This document shows, piece by piece, positions 42,201-53,497 of a stretch of DNA of 64,000 nt. Numbering within the stretch: position 1 is the first letter of the stretch; each line of letters starts with the position of its first letter. Under the pieces are notes generated by a model. That model had not been told where the DNA came from and did not search any database. It was given only the letters and a program-made list of their open reading frames with translations. Where the stretch lies: contig NC_083345.1 of the NCBI RefSeq assembly GCF_019175385.1, positions 119,291,657 to 119,355,656 of the forward strand. The letters run 5' to 3'. This DNA is from Lycium barbarum. Its lineage: Eukaryota > Streptophyta > Magnoliopsida > Solanales > Solanaceae. The position numbers were made by a program, and so were the translations under genes.

Positions 42201-44643
42201 TCCCTTGGCTTGTACTCTCTATTGTGTTTCTGTGGCTATCTTAAACAAGTTTCAACCTCCTACTATAAGAACTGTTGACATATGAATTGATAAATCATTT
42301 ACTTTTGATGTGCATAAAAATCAGAGTTGGACTTTGACTAATTTTGCCTATGTACAGTAATTGGACATGTAAATAACTGAACATGTAAGAGTAAGGTTAA
42401 ACATAGACTCTACATAGATTTGTAAAAGAAGGTGGGTATACACATAGTATACACTTGGTATACACATACCATGTGTATAGCAAGGATAAACTATGTGTAT
42501 ATCTATAAGGAAATAGGTTAGCTATGGGCAGTATATATAAATAAATACAAGAATAGGAGTTGGTCATGATACCTATTTGATCAAGTATCTTGAAATTGAT
42601 ATACATGTTCTATTTCCCCCCCCCCCACCCCCCACCCCCCCACCCCACCCATGGTATCACAGTGTTTGCCCCTATTCTTCGTCATAAGCCTGAATTCATT
42701 TTAAAGTTATTTTACATTCAAAATATTTCCCTAAGCTGATACTTGTGCATAGCTTTGAGACTATGATTATATACTGTGGCAACACTGCTGTGTTTGAGGG
42801 TTTGAGGAGGTTTTGGGAGATAGGTTTAGCCATCCCCGATATCCAGCCATGTCGGGGGTTCATGAAACCCTTGGAACTTGTGCGGTGCCAGGAGCAAGGG
42901 TGGTGACAACCTTTCCCATTGATATATCGTGGTTTGAGTTTTTCCAGTGAAGCAATGGTATATAACTAAGTCCTTGGTTGTGCACTAGTGATCAAGTGAG
43001 GACATATGAGTATATGTATGTATATATTATGTATGGTCATGATAAAATTAGGTCCATCAAACATAGATTTAAAAATGGGAATGTATATGTATGCGTGTAT
43101 ATAGATGAATGTATAATCTTGATAGTATTAGATCCACCAAACCTATACTAATTTAATTCTTTTTTCCTTTCCTCCTACTGCACGGCCACTTGGGCCAGAG
43201 TCAAAGGCCCAAGAGGAATATTCTTTCAAACTATTAAGTCTAAAAATGGAAGCTAATATTATGAAGGCCCAGCCATGGGTGAAAATGGCACGAAGGCCCA
43301 ACCATGGGTAAATATGACCTTTAAGGGGTTTGGTACACCCCTAACTCATTTCCTTTTCCCCCTTTAAATTTCAGCATGTCAATTTGTTTTTCTTATTTGA
43401 AATGTTGTATTTGTATAAACTCACATTATTATTGGAATCTTTACATTTTGAATTAGGCATCTTAGGTGAACGGTGCATATCCCATTTAGTTAGACCTTAG
43501 GCCCCAACACAATTTTTAAACCCGGATTAGCGTAAACATTTTTTTTTTTAAAAAAAAGGAAACAAAAATGGCTAGTCCCATTTTTTACAAAAGATAACGT
43601 GTTGCTATCATTTTTCCTTAAACCGGACGTGTCTTTACAAAACTTTGAAAAGAAATGCCTTTTTCAACTAAGTTTCAGTCCTCTTTCAAAAACAAATCCT
43701 ATTTTTTCCAGGCGAAAAGAATTAGGTTTTTAAAACTGTGTGAATAGTATGCTTTTACAAAACAAGCTCTATTTCTTCAAACTAAAAATCAGACGAAGGC
43801 ATGGATTTTTTTAGAATTGCGTAAATAACATGCTTTATAAAAAATAAGCTCTGCCCCTTTTTAAACCAAAATCAGACGAATCAAAAATGATTTTAGACAT
43901 ATATATATATGTGTGTAAATCGCTTGTACTAAGCTATACATATTATTTTTTGGAAACAAATTAAGGCAAGTTATAGAATTTGAGGGCCAAGGCCCGACCC
44001 AAAAAGTCGTGTTTCAGGCCTCATCTAACCAATTTTTTCGGATAAAGTAAAACACAAAATATGTTTTTGGCTTAGCCTAAGGAAAAAATGGCCTTTGGGC
44101 CAAAAAAATAAACAAACTCTAATCATTTTCAAAAGAAGGCGAGATTTTGGGTCTAAGCCCAAGACAAAAAATTGTTCTTGCATTATATGAGCAAATCAAA
44201 GGATTGAAGGCAAAATTCTAGGAATCAAGATAATTAATTTGATTATATACACCAACTCTTGCAAAATCTGTGCAAACTATTTTTTTTAAGAAAAATGAGC
44301 AAAGTCCTAAGTAAAGGTGTTCTAAAAACGTACTAAACGGACTAATCCGGACCATGTATGAGTCTAAGCATGAACGAATTTCATTTACTCCGAACTTTAA
44401 AACAACTTTTACCTTTACAAAACAATATTATCCTTATATGTAAAAGGAACTAATTTTATCCGGATATTATAAATTCGAACCTAAATACCTATATTTAAGG
44501 GGAATATACTCAATTCTTTTAAAAAAATGATATACAACATGACAAACTTTTTGCAGGAAATAAACACCAAATAAACAGTTCATGCAAATACTCACACATT
44601 GGAATTCGAAGGTCAACCGTATATTACGGATCCTTAATACTAG
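39231..44643 (+). other. Inferred leader-intron region of the Tat-type solo LTR
   Basis: It starts at CCATAAAAAG|GTAATG. The 5 kb that follow are T-rich and non-coding, without a motif-bearing frame. A C-rich low-complexity patch (42616-42650), a GGCCCAGCCATGGG/GGCCCAACCATGGG pair (about 43265 and 43296) and simple TA repeats are the only local features. Confidence 0.45.
42616..42650. repeat. C-rich low-complexity tract
   Basis: CCCCCCCCCCACC-type sequence broken by single A, about 35 bp. Confidence 0.95.
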
Positions 44644-45257
44644 TGTCACGACCCGACTGGGGGCTGCGATGGGTACCCGGGGCTAACCACCGAGCACCGC
44701 TCGTTCTATTACTCGTCATACTCATTTACGCTCTTTTATCAAATTATATTCAAATCATAGGAAATTCATCTTTCATTTGAAACATACACACTTTCGTATA
44801 CATTGGCCTTTCGGCTATCAAAACAATATATATATATATATATCCATAATAGCAACTTCGTGAGACCATATAACCCACACTGCGTATCTACGAGCCTCTA
44901 CTAGAGTACTAGACATATGGACAGGACAAGACCCCGTCGTGCCCATAATACATATACATATATATATATATACACAAAAGTATAAACCCGATTAGCACCT
45001 CCGGGATAAAGGAGTGCTACTGAAAATCTGCTGATAGCTCCTATAGGTCTGCGCCGTCTCCCTGTCTACCTGTGGGCATGAACACAGCGTCCAAAGAAAA
45101 CGGACGTCAGTACGAATATTGTACTGAGTATGTAAGGCATAAATGAAATAAACATGATAGAGAATCATAAGTCATGAGGTGAAGGCAAAACCTGCGTGAC
45201 CTTTAAGGATGAATGCATTTCATACATATATCACATATACATAAAATGTTATCCGTA

Positions 45258-45402
45258 CTCGGCCACGTAGGGCTCGACAATATCCGTATTCGGCCACGTA
45301 GTGGCTCGACAGTATCACATACACAATATCCGTATTCGGCCACGTAGTGGCTCGACAAGTTCACATACATATCTTCCATATTCGGCCACGTAGTGGCTCG
45401 AC
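45258..45402. repeat. Four-copy CGGCCACGTAGTGGCTCGAC repeat
   Basis: Copies begin at about 45259, 45290, 45337 and 45384 with variable spacers (ATATCCGTATT, CACATACA). The unit carries the near-palindrome CCACGTAGTGG. Comparable CGGCC/GGCCGGGCATGG units occur in the other Tekay-type LTRs at 57400-57500 and 59780-59945. Confidence 0.85.
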
Positions 45403-47054
45403 CCTATTACATACATCATAACATGGATCGGTATATCTCATCATCATCATTGTCATCACATACATCTCATAAGCGTATCGTAACCTTTCATTAATGCACA
45501 TATTTAAATTTAAAGACAATCTATGAAAATCACATCATATTTGTAGCACGAATTTCGTATAAGTATCGTATGATAGTATTTATAATCTTTTCGGCTTAAG
45601 TTCATCATTACCATTATCGTTTCTATAGCATATCTCTCACCTTTATCTCATATGAAATCTTTTATGAACATAGACTCGTAATTTTTTGGAACATTGGTCA
45701 TAGGACGTGCATTAAGGCTTATGGACAATCTATAACAATGTCGGGGTGACATGAGGTCGAGAAGCCCCGAGTCCATTATGGAGCATTCATAAGCATTATG
45801 CCTCACCTTGAAGGAATTAGCATATAAGGTGAGTGTAGTCAATGAACAATATCAATAGATCGTAATATGGATCATTAACCTTGTAGAATCATGATATTAT
45901 AGGCCTTAGTATCTTTAGGCTTAGACTCATCATCATCATTATCGCATTCGTAACATGCCTCTTATCTATCCCATATGGCTATTCATGAACATAGGCCCTT
46001 AGTTTTCCGGAAAGTAGGGAAGTCATGGATAGGTAAGGAAAATACTATCATCGGAATCATTTAAGGATCATTAGCTTCGTAGGAGTCTCATATCATAAGC
46101 TTTATGACCTCTAGACTTAGGTTCATCATCGGTAGTGTCATGTTCGTAACGTATCTCTTTTCTTTTTCTCGTATGAAGTTCTTTATACTCGTAGATTCAT
46201 AGTTCGCAATATGTAGGAAAATCATGGAGAGATAGGAGGATTCATGCCTTAGAAAGAAAGGGCTAGCCTTACATACCTTTGTCATTTACTAATATGTCAC
46301 TTGCTTGTTCTCCTTTAATGCCCACGTTTCTACCTTCAAGAGAAGTCACATTAATATTAGTTAATCGGCTATAAGAACGTGTTACTATTTCTAGGGAAAA
46401 TTGGGCAGCATTTCCTTTGTTTCTACTACTTTTCCCATATTCTATATCAACTCCCAAGCGCTCACAACAACATTCACAATATTGAAATCAATAAACGTCA
46501 TTCATATGCATTGACCACAATCCCATTTCTCTCCAATTTCTCCACATTTATACTTATAACTCATTATCGCGTTTTTGCGTATATAATACTTATTTCATAG
46601 TTTAAATGTCATTTACAACATATTCATAATCTCAACACATTAACATTCATGATTCAATTCAACTACCATCCAACCATGGCACTATTCTCTTATTTATGAC
46701 CCATTTGCTATGCTTTTCTACCATTCGGGTATCTTAGCCTTCCAATACCTTAAACAACATGGTATAGTCATGAAACTTACCTTGCATGATGGTTGAACAA
46801 GTCTTGAGTGGAGTTACTCCTCTAGCACCAAAACCCTACTTCACCTTCTTTGGGCTTTTCTTGATTTGGATGACTTTCACTTGGTTTCATACACTTGTTT
46901 TCACGAATTTGGTGTTATTGATCATGGATCCCCTTTGATTTTCTTGTGGATGAGTGTTAGAGAATATTCTAGAGGGTTCTTGTCTTGTGGAGTGGATGAT
47001 GAAATGAAAATGAAATGAAAAGGATCCCCTATATTTATATACAAAAGCTGGCCG

Positions 47055-47225
47055 AACCACTTTATACGGACCAACATACGGTCCGTATAATTTTTACTGA
47101 CCGTATGTTGGGACCGTATATTTGGTCCAGTGAACCTTGTTGTTTTGGACTGGATCTACGGACTGGACATACGGTCCGTGAATATTATACGGCCAGTATG
47201 TCTGGCCGTATGTTGTCCAGTTCTC
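47055..47225. repeat. Palindrome-rich promoter-proximal tract
   Basis: ACGGACC, CATACGGTCCGTATAA, GACCGTATGTTGGGACCGTA, GGACATACGGTCCGTGAATA and GGCCAGTATGTCTGGCCGTA follow one another. Many arms pair with one another (ATACGG with CCGTAT). It lies just upstream of the TATA box of this minus-strand LTR. Confidence 0.8.
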
Positions 47226-47800
47226 CGGAACTTATTTTCGTCGACTCGTTTGATCTCCGATCCTTATGGAACCTTCTTGGAACTTGTTTAACACCTCAAT
47301 ACAAATCTAAGGAATGTTATCACTCGTCTCCGAGACATCATTATGCCATCATTAACTCGTCGCTCGAAATTCTTATCCGATACACAATATATGACTTTGC
47401 TTTCCTTAACAACTTTCTTTCCGTGCCTCATATGTTTTTGAGTTCTCGTTTAGGGTCATCAAATACTCTTTCTTACTCGCCAAAACATCGTACTCGTCAT
47501 ATCCTTCCTTGACCTATTCGCTATACGCTACGGGGAAATTTCCAAGGTGTAACAACTAGGGTGTCTAACACCTTCCCTAGTGGATCACCAGAACCCTTAC
47601 CTAGAACTTTGGATTAAGAAGGATTTTTCACGGCTTATGAATAAACCCTTCAAAACTGATTTTCCTAATTTCCTAAAAATTAGGTGGCAACTCTTTTAAA
47701 ACAAAGTCCGAAAGAGAACCAACGATTTTGAAGTAGCTTTTCCAAGTTCTTACCCCCCCCCCCCCCCCCCCGGCGCAAAAATGCGAACCGTCACAGAGTG

Positions 47801-48206
47801 AACGAACACCCAACTTGGAAAGGATCCGTCGATGAGAAGCCCTAGTTAATGATTTCGTGAATAAATCGGCAAGTTGATTCTCCGATGGAATAAATTGAAG
47901 AGATATGAGGCCAGATAAAAATTGTTGTCTTACGAAGTGACAGTCAAGCTCCACGTGCTTCGTCCTTTCATGAAAAATGGGGTTGCGTGCAATATGAATT
48001 GCAGCTTGAATGTCAGAGTATATCGACACCGGAGAAGACAAAGTGATGGACAGATCCTCGAGAAAATGAAGGAGCCAAGTAAGCTCAGCGGTGACTTGTC
48101 TCATTGAACGATACTCGCCTTCTGCAGATGAGAGGGAAATCGAAGATTGTTTCTTCGATTTCCAATAAATTGGAGATCCACCAAGCATAATATAAAAACC
48201 ACTCAC
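47801..48206 (-). pseudogene. Copia RNase H domain, cut by the Tat-type LTR
   Basis: The reading includes YWKSKKQSSISLSSAEGEYR, the SDIQAAIHIARNPIFHERTK segment, HVELDCHFVR, ADLFTKSL and LSKLGVRSL. These are the usual copia RNase H landmarks, with the acidic residues in SAEGEY and YSD. The solo LTR (TSD GAGTG) enters right after LGVRSL. The original frame would have run on into the polypurine tract and LTR, as the left side at 26905-26930 shows. Confidence 0.88.
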
Positions 48207-48332
48207 GAATCGACGGGTATCTGAACAAGATGCCCACGTCGCAATAAGCGAGGAGGGAAAAAGAAGAGCTTGATCATAAGAATATTCCAGTTGGAGATAT
48301 TTTAAAACTCTTAGAGCAGCATGGAAGTGATA

Positions 48333-49395
48333 TTAACAAGGATGTTGCATAAACTGGCTGAGTTTCAACACTGGAAATGCCAAATCAGGCTGGGTGTGAG
48401 TAAGGTAATTCAATTTTCCCACTAAGTGTCTAAATATAGTAGGGTCTGGCATAGGTGTATCAATATTTGCTATTAGCTTAATAGATGGGTCAAAGGGAGA
48501 AGATACTTTGGATAAATGTGTGCAATCAAACACAGCTAAAAGGTTTAAAGTGAACTTCCTCTGACTAATAATAAAGCCTTGTGCTTCTTTGATAATTTCT
48601 AAACCAAGAAAATAATGAATGTCACCGAGATCCTTAACTCTGAACTCTGAATGAAGAAACTATTTGATGTTGTGTAGTTCATTAGTGTCATCACCAGTAA
48701 TCAATATATCACCAATATAAACTGCTATGATAGAAATGAGCTCACCAGACCTTTTAAAGAACAAAGAATAATCATTCAAGGAGGCAGTATAACCTTTGAA
48801 AATCAGAGCACCAGACAATCTAGAATACCACTGTCGTGAAGCTTGTTTAAGACCATAGAGTGACCTTTGTAGGAGGGATGAGACCAGGAGAAAACTTCAT
48901 AAAGACCTCTTCATCCAATGTTCCATGTAGAAAAGCATTGTGAGCATCTAATTGAGAGACAGTCCAACCCTTTTTTATAGCAACAACCAACAAACACCTG
49001 GTAGTTGTCATTTTCACAATAGGTGAAAATGTCTCATTATAGTCAACACTTTGTTTTTTAATATCCCCCCTTACCACCAACCTTGCTTTAAGTCTTTCAA
49101 TAGAACCATCAGGGTTGTGCTTGACCTTGTATACCCATTTGCAAGGTAAAGCTTTCTTCCCAATAGGTAATTGAACTACATCCCAAGTATGATTAAGTTG
49201 AAGAGCTTGAATTTCAGCATTCATAATTGCTTGCCAGCCAGGATCAGATGTTGCCTGTGAATATGTTTTAGGTTCAGAAATAAGAGATAAAGAATGAAAC
49301 ATAGATTGATTTGAGGTGGAAAGGGCACTAAAAGAATATAAAGGTGGTTTAGATGGATAGGCTAGGCAAGAATTAGTGAAATCAGTGAACACCAC
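48333..49395 (-). pseudogene. Copia reverse transcriptase, broken, YIGD for YVDD
   Basis: The N-terminal half (48847-49395) holds [40 protein letters not shown] and [19 protein letters not shown], with the first catalytic Asp. The frame then shifts. The second catalytic motif at about 48708-48719 reads YIGD where copia elements have YVDD, so one of the paired aspartates is Gly. The C-terminal connection (48333-48533) shows FRHLVGKLNYLTHTQPDLAF. Frame breaks and the lost Asp make it inactive. Confidence 0.85.
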
Positions 49396-49872
49396 ACTGT
49401 TGCAGATAAAATCCTTTAGATATGCAGGTTGGTGTGATATTCTAGTAAATTGTCTAGTAGGAAGTAGTGGTATTGGTATGGGTGGAGAATCAGGAACAAT
49501 GGGTTCAAGGTGGGTGGTGTTAGGTGTAGAATCAGAAATAGGGGAAGATGGAACATTGGGACTAATAGTGGGTTAATCAATATGTGGAAAGATGATGGTT
49601 TGATGTTGATCAGTGAGATCTTCAGAAAAACAAATAGAACTGTGGGATGGGATAATGGGATGATGATCATCAGTGAGATTTTCAGAAACATAAGTAGGAC
49701 TTTGAAGTGAAAAGAGAGAAGGGGAATTAGATGGGGTAGAAGCAAAAGGAAAAATTGTCTCATGAAAAAAGACTTCTCTTGATGTAAAGACTTTTCTGGT
49801 TTGAAAATCCAAAACTTTGTACCCCTTTTGATGCTGTGGATATCCCAAAAAAACACACTTAGTTGCCCGAGG

Positions 49873-50358
49873 TTATTTTCCCCTTCCTTGGCTTAAAGTA
49901 GATGTGTAGCACAAACACCCAAAAGATCTTAAATAAGAATAAGAAGGAACAGTACCAAAAAGAACTTCATGTGGGCACTTTCCTTTTAAAACCCTAGAAG
50001 GTAACAGATTGATCAAATGCGTAGCTGTTAGAATACATTCTCCCCAATAGGATATTGGTAGTTGGGATTGGAAAAACAAGGTTCTAGCTATTTCCAATAA
50101 GTGTCTATGCTTTCTTTCCACTACCTCATTCTGTTGGGGAGTGGCAACACAACTTCTTTGATGCAAAATGCCATGAGTACTTAAAAAATTGGCTTCCTGA
50201 GATACTGCCCCTAATTCTAGGGCATTATCATACCTAATACATTTGAATTGTTTATTGAACTGTCTTTCCACTATAGACAAAAAACATTTTAGCATAGGAA
50301 ATGCATTACTTTTGGTGCTAAGTAGAAAAGTCCAGGTTCCCCTACTAAAATCATCCAC
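49873..50358 (-). pseudogene. Copia integrase catalytic core
   Basis: The D,D,E residues can be placed in MDDFSRGTWTF (first Asp), RYDNALELG (second Asp; usual form RSDNGTEF) and PQQNEVVERKHRHLLEIART (Glu). It continues with LPISYWGECILTATHLINLL and FGCLCY. The neighbouring 49416-49856 stretch, in another frame, is the degenerate linker to RT. Several substitutions at normally fixed positions indicate decay. Confidence 0.85.
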
Positions 50359-50588
50359 AATAGTTAAGAAGTATTTAAAGCCATTATAAGTAGCATGCTT
50401 ATAAGGTCCCCAAGTGTCAATGTGGATTAAATAAAAAATGTCGTTACTTTTTATTTCACTAAGGGGGAAAGGGGATCTGGTTTCTTAGCTTGAGGACAGA
50501 CATGACAAACATAATCAGAATTTGAAGGAACTTTAATAAAACTGAAATGCTTCATTACAAAAATAGGCAAATGCCCAAGTCTCATATG

Positions 50589-50915
50589 TCATAGAGTTAT
50601 ATCAGAAATGACATTTGCAACCACCGAAAAAGTGACTGAATTAGAAACTAGACTGGAATTTATTCCTTTTGGAAAATAAACCACATTTTCTTTGGAACTA
50701 AACCTAGACTGAGAAACAGAAGGCTGCAATAAGTACAATCTTTCTTTAACTTCACCAAAAGCTCCTACCCTCCTCAGTAAAAGGTCCTGCAAAATACACC
50801 CACTACATGTAAATAAAAGATGACAACAGATTTGAACACACAGTCTATGAACTGACAGTAAGTTGTACTTAAAAGAAGGGACATAAAGCACATTCTTAAG
50901 AGTGAGATTAGGCAA
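50589..50915 (-). pseudogene. Copia protease / gag-pre-integrase remnant
   Basis: LTLKNVLYVPSFKYNLLSVH is the hallmark of the segment between protease and integrase. The remainder is degenerate and the frame stops before the integrase zinc finger. The protease active site is not clear in the broken stretch 50920-51350. Confidence 0.7.
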
Positions 50916-51361
50916 GACAACAACACTCCCTGTATGAGTGACAATTAATTTAAAAGAATTAGGAAGACTTATACTAAGAGAACTGGAAGAGGAATGAGTG
51001 AAGAAAAAGATTTATAGTTAAAACACATATGTTCTAAGGCACATGAATCAATTATCCAAGTGTTAGAGTTAAAAACTGAGAAACAAGATCCTGAATACTT
51101 AAGAATGGTACCAGCTATTACATTTGCATCTATACCTGAGGAAACTGGCTGAGAGAGTTACATTTGCTTGATCATTTGGGCTAACTCAGTCCTTTGTTCC
51201 TTGCTGAAGTATTGAATAGGGCTGTTTGGATCTTGAGTAGTGACAGGGTCATTAATTTCCTGAGATTGTTCTGTTGTCATTCCTATATTTGCCTTTGCTA
51301 TGGTTTGATAGTTCTTACCCTTGGTAAACTAAAAATCTTCTAGATAACTATGCAGTCTGTG

Positions 51362-51403
51362 GCAATCATCCATCACATGACCAATTCTAAGACAATGGGT
51401 GCA
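51362..51403 (-). pseudogene. CCHC zinc knuckle of the copia Gag
   Basis: The minus strand encodes CTHCLRIGHVMDDC, that is C-X2-C-X4-H-X4-C, the standard nucleocapsid knuckle. It lies out of frame with the main Gag block, showing a frameshift between 51403 and 51592. Confidence 0.85.
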
Positions 51404-51591
51404 GGATACATTAGGATTATACTTGCTTCTTTTTCCTTTAGATTTTATCTAATTGTTTGCAGTCCTCTGAGGATAAGTTGCAAATCTCTGAGGATAACTT
51501 GCAGTCTTGAGTAGTTACTATTTCTAGATGATTGTCATGTTCCTTTGTAATTTGGTCTAGGTTGATTTGTTGCCATGAATGCTGATGAGTC

Positions 51592-52297
51592 TCAAAATAC
51601 TTGGGCACTCATGTGCATTTTCCTTTGGATTTCATCTTGAAGCAATAGTGAGTATGCACTGTCCATGCTAGATAAGGGATTTATCATTAAGAAATTTCCC
51701 CTGGCATGAGAGTATACATCATTTAATCCCATCAGAAAATGAATCAGTCTCTGGTCCTGAATGGATTTGGTTAATTTGATTTTTCCTTCACACACACAAG
51801 TGCAAGTGCATATAATGTTAGAATTTAGGGAGTCCAATTCATCCCAAATCCTTTTGAGTTTTGTGAAGTAACCTGGTATGTCTGAATTTCCTTGCATTGA
51901 TAGATTTAATTCCTTTTGAGGATGAAATTTTTTTGCTCCATTTGGCTTTCCAAACCTATATTCTAGGATGTCCCAAATTTCCTTGGCTGTTTTTGAATAC
52001 ATGACACTGTCTGCTATGTCTTTTGAGACTGAACTCAAAAGAATACCATTGTGGGTAATCTGGTGAGTCCAGATCTGGACTTTTGCAACTTCCATTGATA
52101 AACCCTATCTTTTTCTTTGCAGATAGGACTATGAGAATTGATCTCCTCCAACCTGGTAACCCCCTACCATAAAAAACAATATGAATGAGAGTCATTCCAG
52201 GTGCATCGGAAGAAGTGAGATGATATGGATGATTGGAATCATAAGTGATAGTAGATACTGTAATTGTTACAGTAGCAGGTGTTGATTCATCAGACAT
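51592..52297 (-). pseudogene. gag: Copia Gag (UBN2-type), frameshifted
   Basis: It starts MSDESTPATVTITVSTITYD at 52297, about 95 bp downstream of the primer site, with NHPYHLTSSDAPGMTLIH and GWRRSILIVLSAKKKIGFIN. It shifts frame around 52090 and continues PDYPQW / VQIWTHQITHNGILLSSVSK, AKEIWDILEYRFGKPNGAKK and PGYFTKLKRIWDELDSLN. This is the normal plant copia Gag layout. Lineage within copia was not assigned. Confidence 0.85.
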
Positions 52298-52379
52298 TTT
52301 GTTTGTAGATAAAAGACTGATTGTATTTTAGAAAGAAATTATTGAAGATGATGTGGAAATTTGGATCGAGCTACTCACT

Positions 52380-52391
52380 GCTCTGATACCA
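52380..52391 (-). promoter_or_regulatory. Met-tRNA primer binding site of the copia element
   Basis: The minus strand reads TGGTATCAGAGC, complementary to the 3' end of initiator methionine tRNA. It directly abuts the right LTR. Confidence 0.95.
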
Positions 52392-52898
52392 TGTTGTAAA
52401 TTAAGAATAGTGATGGTAGAAATTTTCTGTGTATTTCTTTGATCATCAATGATCATATTTAGACAAGTATTTTGTACAAGAAATTAAATCTATATACATA
52501 AATATAAAAATACTCAGTTGTACACTTGTATTGATCCTACTCATTTTATGCAAAAACATCCTATTTGTGTAACTGAATTTATTCCTTCCTATGTTGAGCA
52601 TATGCAAGTCACATGCTCTCTTCACAGCTGCCAACTTGTGTCTATCGGACGGTCCAGGTTGTATCTATCATGGAATTTGATGGATGGCTTGATCGATGCC
52701 ACTTGTCTTATTGAATTAAGTCTTTTTTCTGTGTAAAACATGGAAGATATCGAAGTACTTCCACTTTCCCTTTCTTATGTCTGAGAAACCCTAAAATCCA
52801 AATTCCTCTTCTTCAACTCGTGCTTCTTCCTTGAGCTGATAGAAGCAGCCATTGTTGATAAAGAAGAAGCTATGACAGGCTTCTCATCTATTCCAACA
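52392..52898 (-). repeat. 5' LTR of the copia element
   Basis: 507 bp, from TGTTGTAAATTA to TATTCCAACA on the plus strand. It pairs with 26400-26904. Scattered substitutions against the partner suggest a much older insertion than the Tat element. Confidence 0.9.
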
Positions 52899-53497
52899 AC
52901 GACAACATCTTGTTTGAGACGCAAAGTCACATAGTCTTCTCCTCTTGCGGTCTCCTACTAAATTTTAACTTGATCAACATCGATCTTAGCTTGTCACTTC
53001 TGCTCTTATTCTACAAATATACCTGTACCCTTTTTTAAACTTCTTAAAAGGACTTTTGCTCTTTAGTGCAAGGAAATTTCAAAATGTTCATACCTCTGTC
53101 ATGGTTAAGATGCATCTTCACTTAGTTAAGATCAACGAATCATGGCACCTAAGGATTTGGTATAGTTGTCAACGAAGCGGTGAAAACTATGAGAAATTGG
53201 AAGTCAAATCTAAGCAGATACAAAAAAAAAACAAAAAAAAAAATTGATTGGGTAATTTTTAGTTAAGTGACCATTATGTTGATAAGCTGTCACATAAAAT
53301 ATGTAGCCTCAATAAGTAGTAAAACCTCAAGCTTGTCCCAATTGCGGTTAACTACATAATAGGGTACGAAAGTACCCACATTTTTCATTTGTAGCTCTTA
53401 AAAAGAATATGTTAACTATAAGTACAAGTTACTTCTTCCTTTATACCACCATCTCCTTCCTCTATCTCTCTTCTTCCTCTTTGAAATAACAAAGTCA
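52899..53497. other. Flank between copia and Helitron-like element E
   Basis: No gene recognised. A 63-codon frame at 53056-53247 ending in a Lys/Gln-rich tract looks like chance. Confidence 0.5.

Larger units (their letters stand above)
44644..47554 (-). mobile_element. Tekay-like Ty3/gypsy solo LTR, 2.9 kb, minus strand
   Basis: On the plus strand it runs TGTCACGACCCGACTGGG to CCAAGGTGTAACA, with TSD ACTAG at 44639-44643 and 47555-47559. On the minus strand it therefore starts TGTTACACC and ends GTCGTGACA, as in chromovirus LTRs. A minus-strand TATA box (TATATAAATA, about 47031-47040) is followed upstream by the palindrome-rich tract at 47055-47225. Four copies of CGGCCACGTAGTGGCTCGAC sit at 45258-45402. 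The 165-codon frame at 47015-47512 runs through promoter DNA and is not a gene. Confidence 0.88.
26931..47795 (+). mobile_element. Tat-type solo LTR (~7.4 kb without inserts)
   Basis: It begins TGTTAACACCTAATTTTTGA and ends GCGAACCGTCACA. A 5-bp TSD GAGTG stands at 26926-26930 and 47796-47800. The start resembles the other Tat LTR (TGTTGACACCCAATTTTGTC). So does the end region: AACACCTTCCCTAGTGGATC, AACCCTTACCTAGAACTTTG and AGGTGGCAACTC. It also has a TATA box (TATTTATAG, about 38892) and a donor-like AAAAAG|GTAATG at 39230/39231, the same layout as the young Tat element. No internal coding is present, so it is a solo LTR left by recombination. It sits 26 bp from the copia 3' LTR, in the end of the RNase H region. 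Confidence 0.85.
26400..52898 (-). mobile_element. Ty1/copia element, minus strand, interrupted by a 20.9-kb nested stack
   Basis: Two LTRs of 505 and 507 bp (26400-26904 and 52392-52898) bound it. They are highly similar and share the TGTTGG...CAACA ends on the minus strand. A primer site complementary to initiator Met-tRNA adjoins the right LTR and a polypurine tract the left one. Without the nested insert the element is about 5.6 kb. Minus-strand domains in order are Gag, CCHC knuckle, gag-pre-integrase, integrase, RT and RNase H, all broken by stops or frameshifts. The flanks share ACGA (26396-26399 and 52899-52902), one base short of the usual 5-bp TSD. Confidence 0.9.

Noticed and set aside
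47015..47512. 165-codon plus-strand frame
   Set aside because: It lies in the U3 part of a TSD-bounded minus-strand solo LTR and covers its promoter palindromes; no domain is recognisable.
49416..49856. 146-codon hydrophobic minus-strand frame
   Set aside because: It is an off-frame reading of the low-complexity linker between copia integrase and RT.
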